Shown piece after piece: positions 1 to 8,025 of a stretch of 64,000 nt of DNA. Each line of letters begins with the position of its first letter. Positions within the stretch are counted from its first letter, which is position 1. The stretch comes from Brachyspira hyodysenteriae ATCC 27164 (GTDB lineage Bacteria; Spirochaetota; Brachyspiria; Brachyspirales; Brachyspiraceae): positions 2,356,001-2,420,000 of the forward strand of contig NZ_CP015910.2 in NCBI RefSeq assembly GCF_001676785.2. The letters run 5' to 3'. A program made the position numbers and the translations under genes. The notes below the pieces were generated by a model. It made no database searches and had not been told where the DNA came from. It worked only from the letters and a program-made list of their open reading frames with translations.

Positions 1-1
1 T

Positions 2-55
2 GAAGCTCAAAAAATAGATATAATAAAAAATGTAAATGTAAGTTTCATGCCTTAA
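2..55 (+). CDS. 3' end of an upstream gene (partial)
   Basis: The second frame is open from the window edge and ends at a TAA at 53-55, giving the short C-terminus EAQKIDIIKNVNVSFMP. It is followed by a promoter-like sequence and then the first complete gene. With only 17 residues visible neither coding status nor product can be judged; the coding-like residue mix and its position just before a promoter make a gene end plausible. Confidence 0.35.
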   Translation, partial: EAQKIDIIKNVNVSFMP

Positions 56-75
56 ATGCAATTTACTCTATTATA

Positions 76-102
76 TTGACATATACACTTCTATAGTATA
101 AT
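76..102 (+). promoter_or_regulatory. Sigma-70-type promoter for the ankyrin-repeat gene
   Basis: A perfect -35 TTGACA (76-81) and a perfect -10 TATAAT (97-102) are separated by 15 bases, a little shorter than the usual 16-18. The start codon lies 34 bases downstream of the -10. In DNA this A/T-rich the -10 alone means little, but the exact -35 makes this credible. Confidence 0.55.
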
Positions 103-135
103 ATAAAACCTTTCTAATATTTATGAGGGTAAAAT

Positions 136-2010
136 ATGTTAAAAAATAAAAATATTTTTATAATAATTGTATCTTTTATTTTCTTAATAATAACATCTTT
201 ATTTCTATATTCTCAGGAATATGACACCAATTACTATAAAAATCTTTTTGATAAAATGTTTACAAATAAAGATGAATTAAAAGAAATGGCAAAAGACCCT
301 AAAGAATATATGGAAAACTTAGCAAAAAAGGCAGTAGAAAAAGTATTAAAAGAAAAAATAGAACTTTATAAAAAATATAATGTTATAGAAATAGAAAGTT
401 TAGAATATGAATATCAAAATACTGCAGAAGGTTATGGGGATTTAGAAGATGTTAAGAAGTTTATACAGAAATATGATATAAACGGAGTATATGACGGATA
501 TACCTTGCTTTATACTTATTCAGGATATAGAGGCAGCACTGATATAGTAGAGTTCTTACTTGAAAATAATGCTGATGTTTATCAAAAATCTATTAATGGT
601 AAAACAGCCCTTTACAGTGCTGTAGATGATTATGCTTATGATGTTGTTGAAATTATCTTGAAACATTATAAAAACGATGATGATATAAATGATGAGTTTT
701 TGTTGGCAGTTAATCAAGAAAATGAACCTATGTTAAAAAGGCTATTAAAAAAGAAATTTTTATTCTTTGGAAATAAATTCAAAATGGACTTAGACAAAGG
801 GCTTGAAATAGCACTTGATAAAGGCAATGAAGATATAGCTGCCATATTGGTTTTAAACGGAGCTAAAACTGATAATTTTTTATATTATTTTAAATTGGTA
901 TTTGGTAAATATTTAATTCTTATAGCTATTCTTATAGCTGTTATTATTATTTTTATTAAAGCATATAAAAGAAGATATATTCCTACTATTTATCAAAATA
1001 CAGTAACGTTTATAACTTTTAAAGATAAAGTAAATAATATGTATATTTACTGTTATGCTTATTATGGCAGACTATTATCTGTAATTAGTGGTTGTTTTGG
1101 AAATATATTTATAAATAATGATAAGATAAAAGGGTATTATAATATACTCAGTAATTTTATGGATAATTATATTTCTATTTATTGTTTTGATGATAATAAA
1201 CAAAATGACAAAGAATATTTTAGCTGGTATGATATTATTATAGAAAGAAATGAAAAAGCCATTATAAAATTTGATTGTTCTCTTTATGATTTTATAAATA
1301 GTGATAAAAAGGAAATTAACTATATTGTGGAAATATCTGATTCTAAAATTATAAATGGAGTTTTTGAAGTTAATAGAAATCCTGATATTAAGGTAGAATA
1401 TTTTAAATTAATATTTAAAAAGATAGCAAAATCTAATCATTTGATAAATATTCTTCGCTATTTATTTGATCTCTATCATTTCAATATAAAAAACAATGAT
1501 AAAATTAATTCATATATAAACGGAGATAATAAATCATTTTCTGAGAAAACAAATGAATTGAAGATAAATGTTGAACAGATTTTAAAGAAACATGAGAGTA
1601 TGTTATTTAATGATATTAAAACTAAATACTATGATAAACTTAAAGATTTTTATAATGCTGATAATATAGTTTATTTTGATGATAAAACAATATGCGTATA
1701 CAAGAGATTTGCTAAGATAGAAGCTAATAATAATCTTATAGTAAATAATATATCGCTCATAATTGATTTAGATAATGAAAAATTAATAAGTCCTTATTTT
1801 AAAGATTTTGTTAATAATGCTGATGAGATATTAAAAAGATATAATGTTCCTAAAAACTTTTATAATGATACAGACAATTTAATTTTTCTTATAACAGAAG
1901 CCGGTATCATATTAATGAAAGATAAGGGGCATAAAAAAATATTTATTCCTTTAGATGATATAAAATATAATATTAATAAAGATCATTATTTGTCTTATTT
2001 ATTTGATTAA
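136..2010 (+). CDS. Ankyrin-repeat membrane protein, founder-like member of the tandem family
   Basis: A 624-residue protein in three parts. Residues 1-26 are a signal peptide or signal anchor ending in LYSQ. Residues about 90-250 are ankyrin-like repeats (for example GSTDIVEFLLENNADVYQK followed by GKTALYSAVDD, and NEDIAAILVLNGAKTD). A membrane span lies at about 254-275 and is followed by KAYKRRY, so by the positive-inside rule the ankyrin part is periplasmic and the C-terminal part cytoplasmic. The last 340 residues (FKDKVNNMYIYCYAYYG near the span, then YFDDKTICVYKRF and a tail with LIFLITEAGIILMKDKG) match the domain shared by the next four large genes. A ribosome site (GAGGG) precedes the ATG. 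The C-terminal domain was not recognised. It could be a receptor whose ankyrin part binds an envelope ligand; that is inference. Confidence 0.8.
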   Translation: MLKNKNIFIIIVSFIFLIITSLFLYSQEYDTNYYKNLFDKMFTNKDELKEMAKDPKEYMENLAKKAVEKVLKEKIELYKKYNVIEIESLEYEYQNTAEGYGDLEDVKKFIQKYDINGVYDGYTLLYTYSGYRGSTDIVEFLLENNADVYQKSINGKTALYSAVDDYAYDVVEIILKHYKNDDDINDEFLLAVNQENEPMLKRLLKKKFLFFGNKFKMDLDKGLEIALDKGNEDIAAILVLNGAKTDNFLYYFKLVFGKYLILIAILIAVIIIFIKAYKRRYIPTIYQNTVTFITFKDKVNNMYIYCYAYYGRLLSVISGCFGNIFINNDKIKGYYNILSNFMDNYISIYCFDDNKQNDKEYFSWYDIIIERNEKAIIKFDCSLYDFINSDKKEINYIVEISDSKIINGVFEVNRNPDIKVEYFKLIFKKIAKSNHLINILRYLFDLYHFNIKNNDKINSYINGDNKSFSEKTNELKINVEQILKKHESMLFNDIKTKYYDKLKDFYNADNIVYFDDKTICVYKRFAKIEANNNLIVNNISLIIDLDNEKLISPYFKDFVNNADEILKRYNVPKNFYNDTDNLIFLITEAGIILMKDKGHKKIFIPLDDIKYNINKDHYLSYLFD

Positions 2011-2059
2011 TTTTTGTACATACCTAAACAAATAATATTTTTAAAATTTAAAATATTTG

Positions 2060-2300
2060 CAGGGCTTTGCCCTTACGAAGTACACGGAGTGCAGCACCCC
2101 ACTTCTTTTGTTGCCACAAAGAAGCAAAAAGGCTATATTTTAGCTTAAATTTAATATTTTATCTTACAAGTAAGACAAAATTAATATTATTTAGTACTAA
2201 TTTTATACTTGCACTTTCGCGAAGCGTATCCGAGTTTATCGAGGATATAAGGTTCTTTGACGAAGTCAGCAGAGCGTATGCGGCGGGAAAAAAAAACAAC
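2060..2300 (-). repeat. Dispersed G+C-rich intergenic repeat, inverted copy
   Basis: Two parts. The left part (2060-2130) begins GCAGGGCTTTGCCCTTACGA and contains the hairpin-forming GGGCTTTGCCC. The right part (about 2170-2285) is the reverse complement of a sequence at 60830-60936: both contain CGCTTCGCGAAAGTGCAAGT followed by TAAAATTAGTACTAAATAAT. Related but more diverged copies are at 4647-4738 and 6392-6476. Base composition stands out sharply from the A/T-rich surroundings. No transposase or clear terminal repeats are visible. Confidence 0.8.
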
Positions 2301-2420
2301 AAAAAATTGACAAATTTAAAAATTTGCAGTATATATTATTTTTAGTATGATTCAATACTATATTTTTTAATGAAGATAAATAAAAAAATATAAAATATTT
2401 TAGTATAAAATGAATTTTCA

Positions 2421-2448
2421 TTGACATAATTCTAATTTTTTATATAAT
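2421..2448 (+). promoter_or_regulatory. Sigma-70-type promoter for the small lipoprotein gene
   Basis: Exact TTGACA (2421-2426) and exact TATAAT (2443-2448) with a 16-base spacer, 25 bases upstream of the lipoprotein start codon. This is among the best promoter matches in the window. Confidence 0.75.
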
Positions 2449-2473
2449 ACCATACCATAGGAGGTTATATGAT

Positions 2474-2920
2474 ATGAAAGGTAGAATTTTAAAATTTTCA
2501 TTCTTTTTATTAATTTCAACTTTTTTATTTGTTAATATTGCATGTGCTAAAAAAACAGAAAAAAACACAAATATCCCCGAAGACCTATACGGTCAATATT
2601 TTATGTCGGCTGATGAAACCTATATGAAATCGCTTCTTATAATTGTGGGTTATGATGGTATAGAAATTAACTACCCTAATGATGAATCTACAATAGAAGT
2701 TGTAAAAAAGTGTGTAGACATTGTAATGGAAAGCGACAGAGCTATAAAAGGAGATATAGGAAATAGTAAATTATCACAAGCAGCAGACAATCATTATAAA
2801 ACTATATCTTCAAACGATGCTCACTTAGAATTTAAATTTACTAATGAAGCACTTGAACTATCTGTTTATGATGGAACACAGCAAGTTAACTCAATTAGTC
2901 TTAGTAAATTAGGAAAATAA
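2474..2920 (+). CDS. Small putative lipoprotein, unknown function
   Basis: 148 residues. A Lys/Arg start and a hydrophobic stretch end at FVNIACAKK, a weak spirochaete-type lipobox with the likely lipidated Cys at about residue 24. The mature part is acidic and globular with no recognised domain. A strong ribosome site (AGGAGG) lies 8 bases before the ATG. It sits between the ankyrin member and the remaining paralogues but is not one of them. It has its own promoter and is followed by a long hairpin, so it is probably monocistronic. Confidence 0.7.
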   Translation: MKGRILKFSFFLLISTFLFVNIACAKKTEKNTNIPEDLYGQYFMSADETYMKSLLIIVGYDGIEINYPNDESTIEVVKKCVDIVMESDRAIKGDIGNSKLSQAADNHYKTISSNDAHLEFKFTNEALELSVYDGTQQVNSISLSKLGK

Positions 2921-2926
2921 TATTTT

Positions 2927-3000
2927 AAGTGAATAAAATTATAATTAGATACGATAAGTGTGGCATATAAAAAATCGTATTTTTAAATTTTTATTCACTT
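2927..3000. repeat. Nested inverted repeat (hairpin) after the small lipoprotein gene
   Basis: Outer arms AAGTGAATAAAA (2927-2938) and TTTTATTCACTT (2989-3000) pair perfectly over 12 bases. Inside, AGATACGA (2947-2954) pairs with TCGTATTT (2975-2982), leaving a 20-base apical loop. It may act as a terminator for the lipoprotein gene or be a small structured element; there is no immediate long T-run. Confidence 0.6.
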
Positions 3001-3132
3001 TATTAGTTTTTTAATAATGGATTTATATTTAATCCTAACAAAAATAAGTGAGCCTAAACCAGCTAGCTTATATATGGCGAACTGAGTAGGCACACTTTGT
3101 GTGGGCGAGCATAACAACAATAGGAGTTTATT

Positions 3133-4563
3133 ATGATAGATAATATATTTGATTTTCTCTTGAATCAAAATGAAAATACAAAGTTTATTCTAGGTATAGT
3201 TTTTATTGTTATTTTTTATATTATTTTTATGTATATAAAGAAGCGTTCCAAGAAATGGTATTCTCAAAATAAAATAATAGTAGATGGAAAAGATTTTTTT
3301 ATGCTTAAAGATAAAGTAAATAATATATATATTAATTGCTATAGATATAAAGATAATGCTTATGCCAAATGGTTTAATGACAACAAATCTAAAATGGAGG
3401 ATATACTATCATTAAACAATAATTGGGCAGAAGATGAAAGTAGAATAAAAAGACAATTTGACGGTTTTGCAAATGAATATTTTGACCGTTTCCCAAGTCA
3501 AATATTTATAAATAACGGCGATGAATTAATTATCCGTGAAACTAGTAAATTATACATAGATGAAATGGTGGTTTACCATGATTATGACAAAAAATATTTT
3601 AAGGATTTATATTACAGACAATACGAAATAGAAACCCCTTTTCAATATTATGAATTTAATCCAAATGATAAACCTAAATTTGAGGGTTGGTATTCAAAAG
3701 AAGATGTAAGAGATCAGTTGGCAACTATAAAATTCAGAAAAGAATTAGATTATGAAAGAACATCTAAAATTGAATATACAATGGATATTGAAAATAAAAG
3801 AATAGAAGGAGTTTTTGAAGTTATTAGAAAGCCTGAAATAGAAGTAAAACAATTTTATATTCCAATTGAACAGATGAGTTTTCCTGATAAACTGTCTTAC
3901 AAATATGATGGTTTGGGAGTTGATGAAACAAAGAAAATGCTTACTAATTATTTATTTAATTTCAATTATCCTTTTATTAAAGGAAAAGAAAAAATAAATA
4001 TGGCTATCAGCGGAGCTTATAATTTTGATGAAAGATTCAAACAAGAAAAAGGAAAAAAACTTGAAGAGAAATTGAACCATAAAAATGCTCTTTTTGATAT
4101 ATTCTGTCCTTTAGATTATATTGGTCTTATATATTATAGGAAATTTAAAGACTTTAGATGCCTTGATATATCATACTATGATAATGAAGTAATATGCGTA
4201 TACAAAAGAACTGTAGAAGCAGATGCAGAAAGTAAAGAAGCTATGGTAAAGAATAATTCTCTTATATTTGAATTGGATAGTGAAAGAAGTATAAGTTCTT
4301 ATTTAAGAGATTTGGTTTCTGATAGTAAAGAATTATTATCTAATTATGAACTTACTGATAATTTTTATAATAATATGAGGAAATTAATATTTCTTTTAAC
4401 AGATACAGGAATTATAGTAATGCCTGAATATCCTGATCTAGATATTAATGACTCTGCAGATGAATATGAAGAAATTGCAGAAAGAATATTCATACCTACA
4501 GAGCATTTAAAAAATTATCTAAATAAAAGTCATTATTTATTTAATTTTTTTGATAGGCAATAA
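3133..4563 (+). CDS. Tandem-family membrane protein, copy 2
   Basis: 476 residues. A single N-terminal membrane span (about 17-36) followed by KKRSKKW places the rest in the cytoplasm. Family landmarks are MLKDKVNNIYINCY (about 56), KIEYTMDIENKRIEGVFEVI (about 212), NYLFNFNYPFIKGKEKIN (about 277), YYDNEVICVYKR (about 349) and a tail with FLLTDTGIIVMPE followed by NKSHYLFNFFDRQ. It is closest to the next gene, with which it shares upstream sequence. A ribosome site (AGGAG) lies 7 bases before the ATG. The domain is not recognised; there is no signal peptide, catalytic motif or nucleotide-binding loop. Confidence 0.8.
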   Translation: MIDNIFDFLLNQNENTKFILGIVFIVIFYIIFMYIKKRSKKWYSQNKIIVDGKDFFMLKDKVNNIYINCYRYKDNAYAKWFNDNKSKMEDILSLNNNWAEDESRIKRQFDGFANEYFDRFPSQIFINNGDELIIRETSKLYIDEMVVYHDYDKKYFKDLYYRQYEIETPFQYYEFNPNDKPKFEGWYSKEDVRDQLATIKFRKELDYERTSKIEYTMDIENKRIEGVFEVIRKPEIEVKQFYIPIEQMSFPDKLSYKYDGLGVDETKKMLTNYLFNFNYPFIKGKEKINMAISGAYNFDERFKQEKGKKLEEKLNHKNALFDIFCPLDYIGLIYYRKFKDFRCLDISYYDNEVICVYKRTVEADAESKEAMVKNNSLIFELDSERSISSYLRDLVSDSKELLSNYELTDNFYNNMRKLIFLLTDTGIIVMPEYPDLDINDSADEYEEIAERIFIPTEHLKNYLNKSHYLFNFFDRQ

Positions 4564-4879
4564 TTATTTTTATAATTAATTTTCATATACTGAAACAATT
4601 ATTTTTGTAAATTTCTATATTTTTATAGATATATTATCAACTTTTTTGCCGCACACGCTCTGCGGGCTTCGCCAAAGTTGCTGCCGACACCGCAGGTGGA
4701 CTTCGTCGGCACGCTTTGCGAAAACGCAAGTACTTTAACTCTATATGTAGAGAATATATCTTAAATGTAGTATAAATACGCTGAAATTCAAGTTACACAT
4801 TGCCGCACACACATAGCAGTAAGTTCACTCACTAGCTTATATATGGCAGCGGCGGGCAGAGCAACAATAGGAGTTATTT
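4564..4879. other. 316-base intergenic unit, duplicated at 6299-6646
   Basis: No gene. From end to end it resembles the next intergenic region (6299-6646). Shared stretches include TATATTATCAACTTTTTTG, the G+C-rich repeat, CAAGTACTTTAACT, TTACACATTGCC, GTAAGTTCACTCACTAGCTT and an AATAGGAG ribosome site before the next gene. This is the sign of a duplicated gene-plus-spacer unit. Confidence 0.75.
4647..4738 (+). repeat. Dispersed G+C-rich intergenic repeat, copy 2
   Basis: Runs from GCCGCACACGCTCTGCGGGC to GCGAAAACGCAAGTACTT. Nearly identical to 6392-6476 and related to 60830-60936 through the shared core GACTTCGTCGG followed by ACGCTTCGCGAAA. Contains several short hairpin-capable stretches. 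Confidence 0.8.
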
Positions 4880-6298
4880 ATGATATCATTTGGAATATTG
4901 GAACCATTAAGACTTTTTCTTATTAGTGACTATTTTTGGCCTGTTTTGTTTGGAGCTGTTGCCATTTTTTTAGTTGTAATTTTTAAAATTGAGAAGGAAG
5001 CAAAAAAATGGTATGCTAAAAATAAAATATTGGTGTATGAAAAAAAAATTTTCATGCTGAAAGATAAAACAAATAATATATATATTAATTACTATAAATA
5101 TAAAGATAATAATTATGATGAATGGTACAGAAAACATAGCGGTAAAATTAAGCATGTATTGAATGTAAAATTTGATAATTTCGCACATGAATATTTTGCT
5201 TCTTTTACAGGTCAAATGTTTATAAATAGTGAAAATAAATTAATGATTCGTGAAACTAATGAATTAAATAATAATGAAATTAATGTTTACCGTGATTATG
5301 ATATGGATTATTTTGAAAGACTAAAGGAAAAGCAATTTAAATCATATCTTCCTTATGAAACGTCATGGAAAGAATCATTTAAATTTAATAAATGGAATTC
5401 AAAAGAAAAGAATAGAGAAATTTTATTAAAGATAAAATTCAAAAGAGAATTCAATTATGAAAGAACATCAGAAATTGAATATACTATGGATATTCAAGGC
5501 GGAAAAGTAGAAGGGGTTTTTGAAGTTATTAGAAAACCTGAAATTGAAATAAGAGAGTTTTATATTCCAGTAGAACAGACTACTTTTACTAATGATAAAT
5601 TTTCAGCTTACCTTGGTATGGATGAAGTAAGAAAAATGCTTACTAATTATTTATTTAATTTCAATTATCCTTTTATTAGAGGCAAAGAAAGAATAAATTC
5701 AGTTATCAGCGGAGCTTACAATTTTGATGAAAATTTTAAAGAAAAAAAAGGAAGAGAACTTGAAGAAGAATTAAAAAATAAAGAGCTTATTATAGAAAAA
5801 TTCCATCATTATGATCAAAATAAAGGGTATTATGCTGATGAAATTGGTATTATATACTATAAGAAGCTTAAAGACTTTAGATGCTTTGATATATTATACT
5901 ATGATGATGAATTAATATGTATATATAAAAGAACTGTAAAAGCAGATGAAATAAGAGATGAAGCTACAGTAAAGAATCATTCTTTTATATTTGAATTAAA
6001 CGGAGAAAAAAGTATAAGTTCTTATTTAAGAGATTTAGTTCCTGATAGTAAAGAGTTATTATCTAAATATATAGTTCCTGACTATTTTTATGACAATATA
6101 TATAGTTTAATATTTCTTTTAACAGATACAGGAATTATAGTAATGCCTGAATACACGAATCTAGTTCTTAATGATAAAGATTATGATTTAGAAAATACAC
6201 ATGAAAAAATTGCAAGTAGAATATTTATTTCTTCAGCTGATTTAAAAAATTATTTAAATAGAAGTCATTCTTTATTTAGTTTTTTTGATAGGCAATAA
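4880..6298 (+). CDS. Tandem-family membrane protein, copy 3
   Basis: 472 residues, the closest relative of copy 2. It shares near-identical blocks such as YERTSEIEYTMDI, GVFEVIRKPEIE, MLTNYLFNFNYPFIRGKE, LICIYKRTVKADE and the terminal FFDRQ. One N-terminal membrane span (about 17-38) is followed by EKEAKKW, predicting a cytoplasmic body. A ribosome site (AGGAG) precedes the ATG at the same distance as in copy 2. Function unknown. The strong similarity of coding and upstream DNA suggests a recent duplication or ongoing gene conversion. Confidence 0.8.
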   Translation: MISFGILEPLRLFLISDYFWPVLFGAVAIFLVVIFKIEKEAKKWYAKNKILVYEKKIFMLKDKTNNIYINYYKYKDNNYDEWYRKHSGKIKHVLNVKFDNFAHEYFASFTGQMFINSENKLMIRETNELNNNEINVYRDYDMDYFERLKEKQFKSYLPYETSWKESFKFNKWNSKEKNREILLKIKFKREFNYERTSEIEYTMDIQGGKVEGVFEVIRKPEIEIREFYIPVEQTTFTNDKFSAYLGMDEVRKMLTNYLFNFNYPFIRGKERINSVISGAYNFDENFKEKKGRELEEELKNKELIIEKFHHYDQNKGYYADEIGIIYYKKLKDFRCFDILYYDDELICIYKRTVKADEIRDEATVKNHSFIFELNGEKSISSYLRDLVPDSKELLSKYIVPDYFYDNIYSLIFLLTDTGIIVMPEYTNLVLNDKDYDLENTHEKIASRIFISSADLKNYLNRSHSLFSFFDRQ

Positions 6299-6646
6299 TT
6301 GCTTTTATAATTAATTTTTATATACTGATACAATTATTTTTATAAATTTCTATATTTTTTATAGAATTTTTATAGATATATTATCAACTTTTTTGTCGCA
6401 CACGCTCTGCGGGCTTCGCCAAAGTTGCTGCCGACACCGCAGGTAGACTTCGTCGGCACGCTTCGCGAAAACGCAAGTACTTTAACTATATATGTAGAAA
6501 ATATATTTTAAATGTAGTATAATACGATGAAATTCAGGTTACACATTGCCACAGTCACACATAGTAGTAAGTTCACTCACTAGCTTATTATAGGCGTACC
6601 AAGTAGGTACACTTCGTGTGGGCGAACATAACAATAATAGGAGAAC
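6299..6646. other. 348-base intergenic unit, duplicate of 4564-4879
   Basis: No gene. A second copy of the preceding spacer with small insertions. It includes the G+C-rich repeat, a possible -10 TATAAT (6518-6523) and a leader (TAGCTTATTATAGGCG, then AATAATAGGAG) also seen before copies 2 and 3. No clear -35 pairs with the -10. Confidence 0.7.
6392..6476 (+). repeat. Dispersed G+C-rich intergenic repeat, copy 3
   Basis: Differs from the 4647-4738 copy by only a few substitutions across the compared length, and carries the same core TTCGTCGGCACGCTTCGCGA. Located at the same place relative to the flanking paralogues. Confidence 0.8.
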
Positions 6647-7936
6647 GTGAAAACAATGAAAAATTTAATAACTAAATTTATGGATAAAGATATAATAATT
6701 TTGCTAGCAGTAGTAATTTTAATAGCTGCTGTCATAATAATTATTAATATACCTAAAAATAAGGCTAATAAAAATCCTGTAAGATTTTATAAAAATAATT
6801 TTTTTATGCTTAAAGACAAAGTTAACAATATATATGTTTATGCTTATGAACACCAAAAAAATGATAATTATAATAATTTATATTTTCCTAGAGATAATGT
6901 GTTTCCATATTTAGGAAGAGTATATATAAATAATGATAATGGCTTTATTATAAATGATGTTTACTTTTCATCTGAAAGAATAGGAGTTGATAATTATTAT
7001 GATAAAGATAATCCAATTTTAATTAATAAACACTCATCAGAGGGTAATAAATCTTCTAGATATGATGCTGAAACTTTTGCTGAAATAAAATTCAAGACAA
7101 AATTAGATGATACATCAAAATCAGAAATTGAGTATGTTATTGAGTTTAAGCCTTATGACAGTATTGTTGACTATGTTGGCGATAATATTAAAAAAACTTT
7201 AAGAGAGCCTGTAAAAATAGAAGGAACTTTTGAAATCATAAGAGAAGATGAAGCAGAAATAATAAGACTGCATAATACAGACATATTGGGGTTGTATAAT
7301 GATAAAAGTATTTTATTCAGTTCTGAGAGAATATTTTCTCTCAATGTATTTAATTTTGATTATCTTTTTATAAATGGAAAAGAAAAAATAAATTCTTCTA
7401 TTAATGGAGTTGAAAAATTTTCAGATAAGTTTTTGAAAGATAAAATAAATGAAAATAAGGATATAGTAGAATCGTATGTAAAAGAGTCTAAAAACAGACA
7501 TTGGAAATCATTAATGGATGAGAGTATATTAAATTATATTGATAATTATGCTGATTATTATAATGAACTTAAAGAGTTTAAAAGTTTTAATATATTATAC
7601 TATGATGATAAAACAATATCTTTATATAAAAGAGTTTCAAAGCTAGAAGATTTAAAACTTTCTGAAATAGATAATATGTTTATGACATTTGAGTTAGAAA
7701 GTCAAAAATTAATAAGCCCTTATCTTAAAGACTTAATAAATGACCCCGAAGCATTATTAAAAAAATATAATGCCCCTAAAGATTTTTATTCTAATATAGA
7801 TAGTTTAATTTTTGGTGTAACTGATTCATTTATTATAATAATGAAAGAAAAAGGCTATGGAAAAATATTTATAGATTATAATAATATGAAAGAGTATATA
7901 AATAAGGAGCATTATTTGGCTTATTTGTTTAATTGA
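6647..7936 (+). CDS. Tandem-family membrane protein, copy 4
   Basis: 429 residues from a GTG start; an in-frame ATG three codons later (6656) is an alternative. The AGGAG site is 3 bases from the GTG and 12 from the ATG, so neither spacing is ideal and the start is uncertain. An N-terminal membrane span (about 15-35) precedes the body. Landmarks are MLKDKVNNIYVYAYE, KIEGTFEIIRED, NFDYLFINGKEKINSSING, ILYYDDKTISLYKR and FGVTDSFIIIMKEKGYGKIF, ending INKEHYLAYLFN. It is more diverged from copies 2 and 3 and closest to copy 5 at the C-terminus. Function unknown. Confidence 0.75.
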   Translation: MKTMKNLITKFMDKDIIILLAVVILIAAVIIIINIPKNKANKNPVRFYKNNFFMLKDKVNNIYVYAYEHQKNDNYNNLYFPRDNVFPYLGRVYINNDNGFIINDVYFSSERIGVDNYYDKDNPILINKHSSEGNKSSRYDAETFAEIKFKTKLDDTSKSEIEYVIEFKPYDSIVDYVGDNIKKTLREPVKIEGTFEIIREDEAEIIRLHNTDILGLYNDKSILFSSERIFSLNVFNFDYLFINGKEKINSSINGVEKFSDKFLKDKINENKDIVESYVKESKNRHWKSLMDESILNYIDNYADYYNELKEFKSFNILYYDDKTISLYKRVSKLEDLKLSEIDNMFMTFELESQKLISPYLKDLINDPEALLKKYNAPKDFYSNIDSLIFGVTDSFIIIMKEKGYGKIFIDYNNMKEYINKEHYLAYLFN

Positions 7937-8025
7937 TTTTTATATCTAAAAAATTTAGTTTTTTAATTTTTACTATTTGTATTAATTGACTATTAAATTA
8001 TAATTTTTGGAGTTAAATAAAGATT

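Larger units (their letters stand above)
2011..2473. other. 463-base intergenic region with a G+C-rich repeat and a promoter
   Basis: No convincing gene. It holds a G+C-rich repeat (about 2060-2300), described separately, and a promoter at 2421-2448. An open frame at 2067-2345 merely crosses the repeat: its translation is Arg/Ser-rich and unlike neighbouring proteins. Confidence 0.7.

Noticed and set aside
2067-2345. Open frame of 92 codons across the G+C-rich repeat
   Set aside because: Translation is Arg/Ser/Phe-rich, follows the repeat's composition, has no ribosome site, and the frame is not kept in the other repeat copies.
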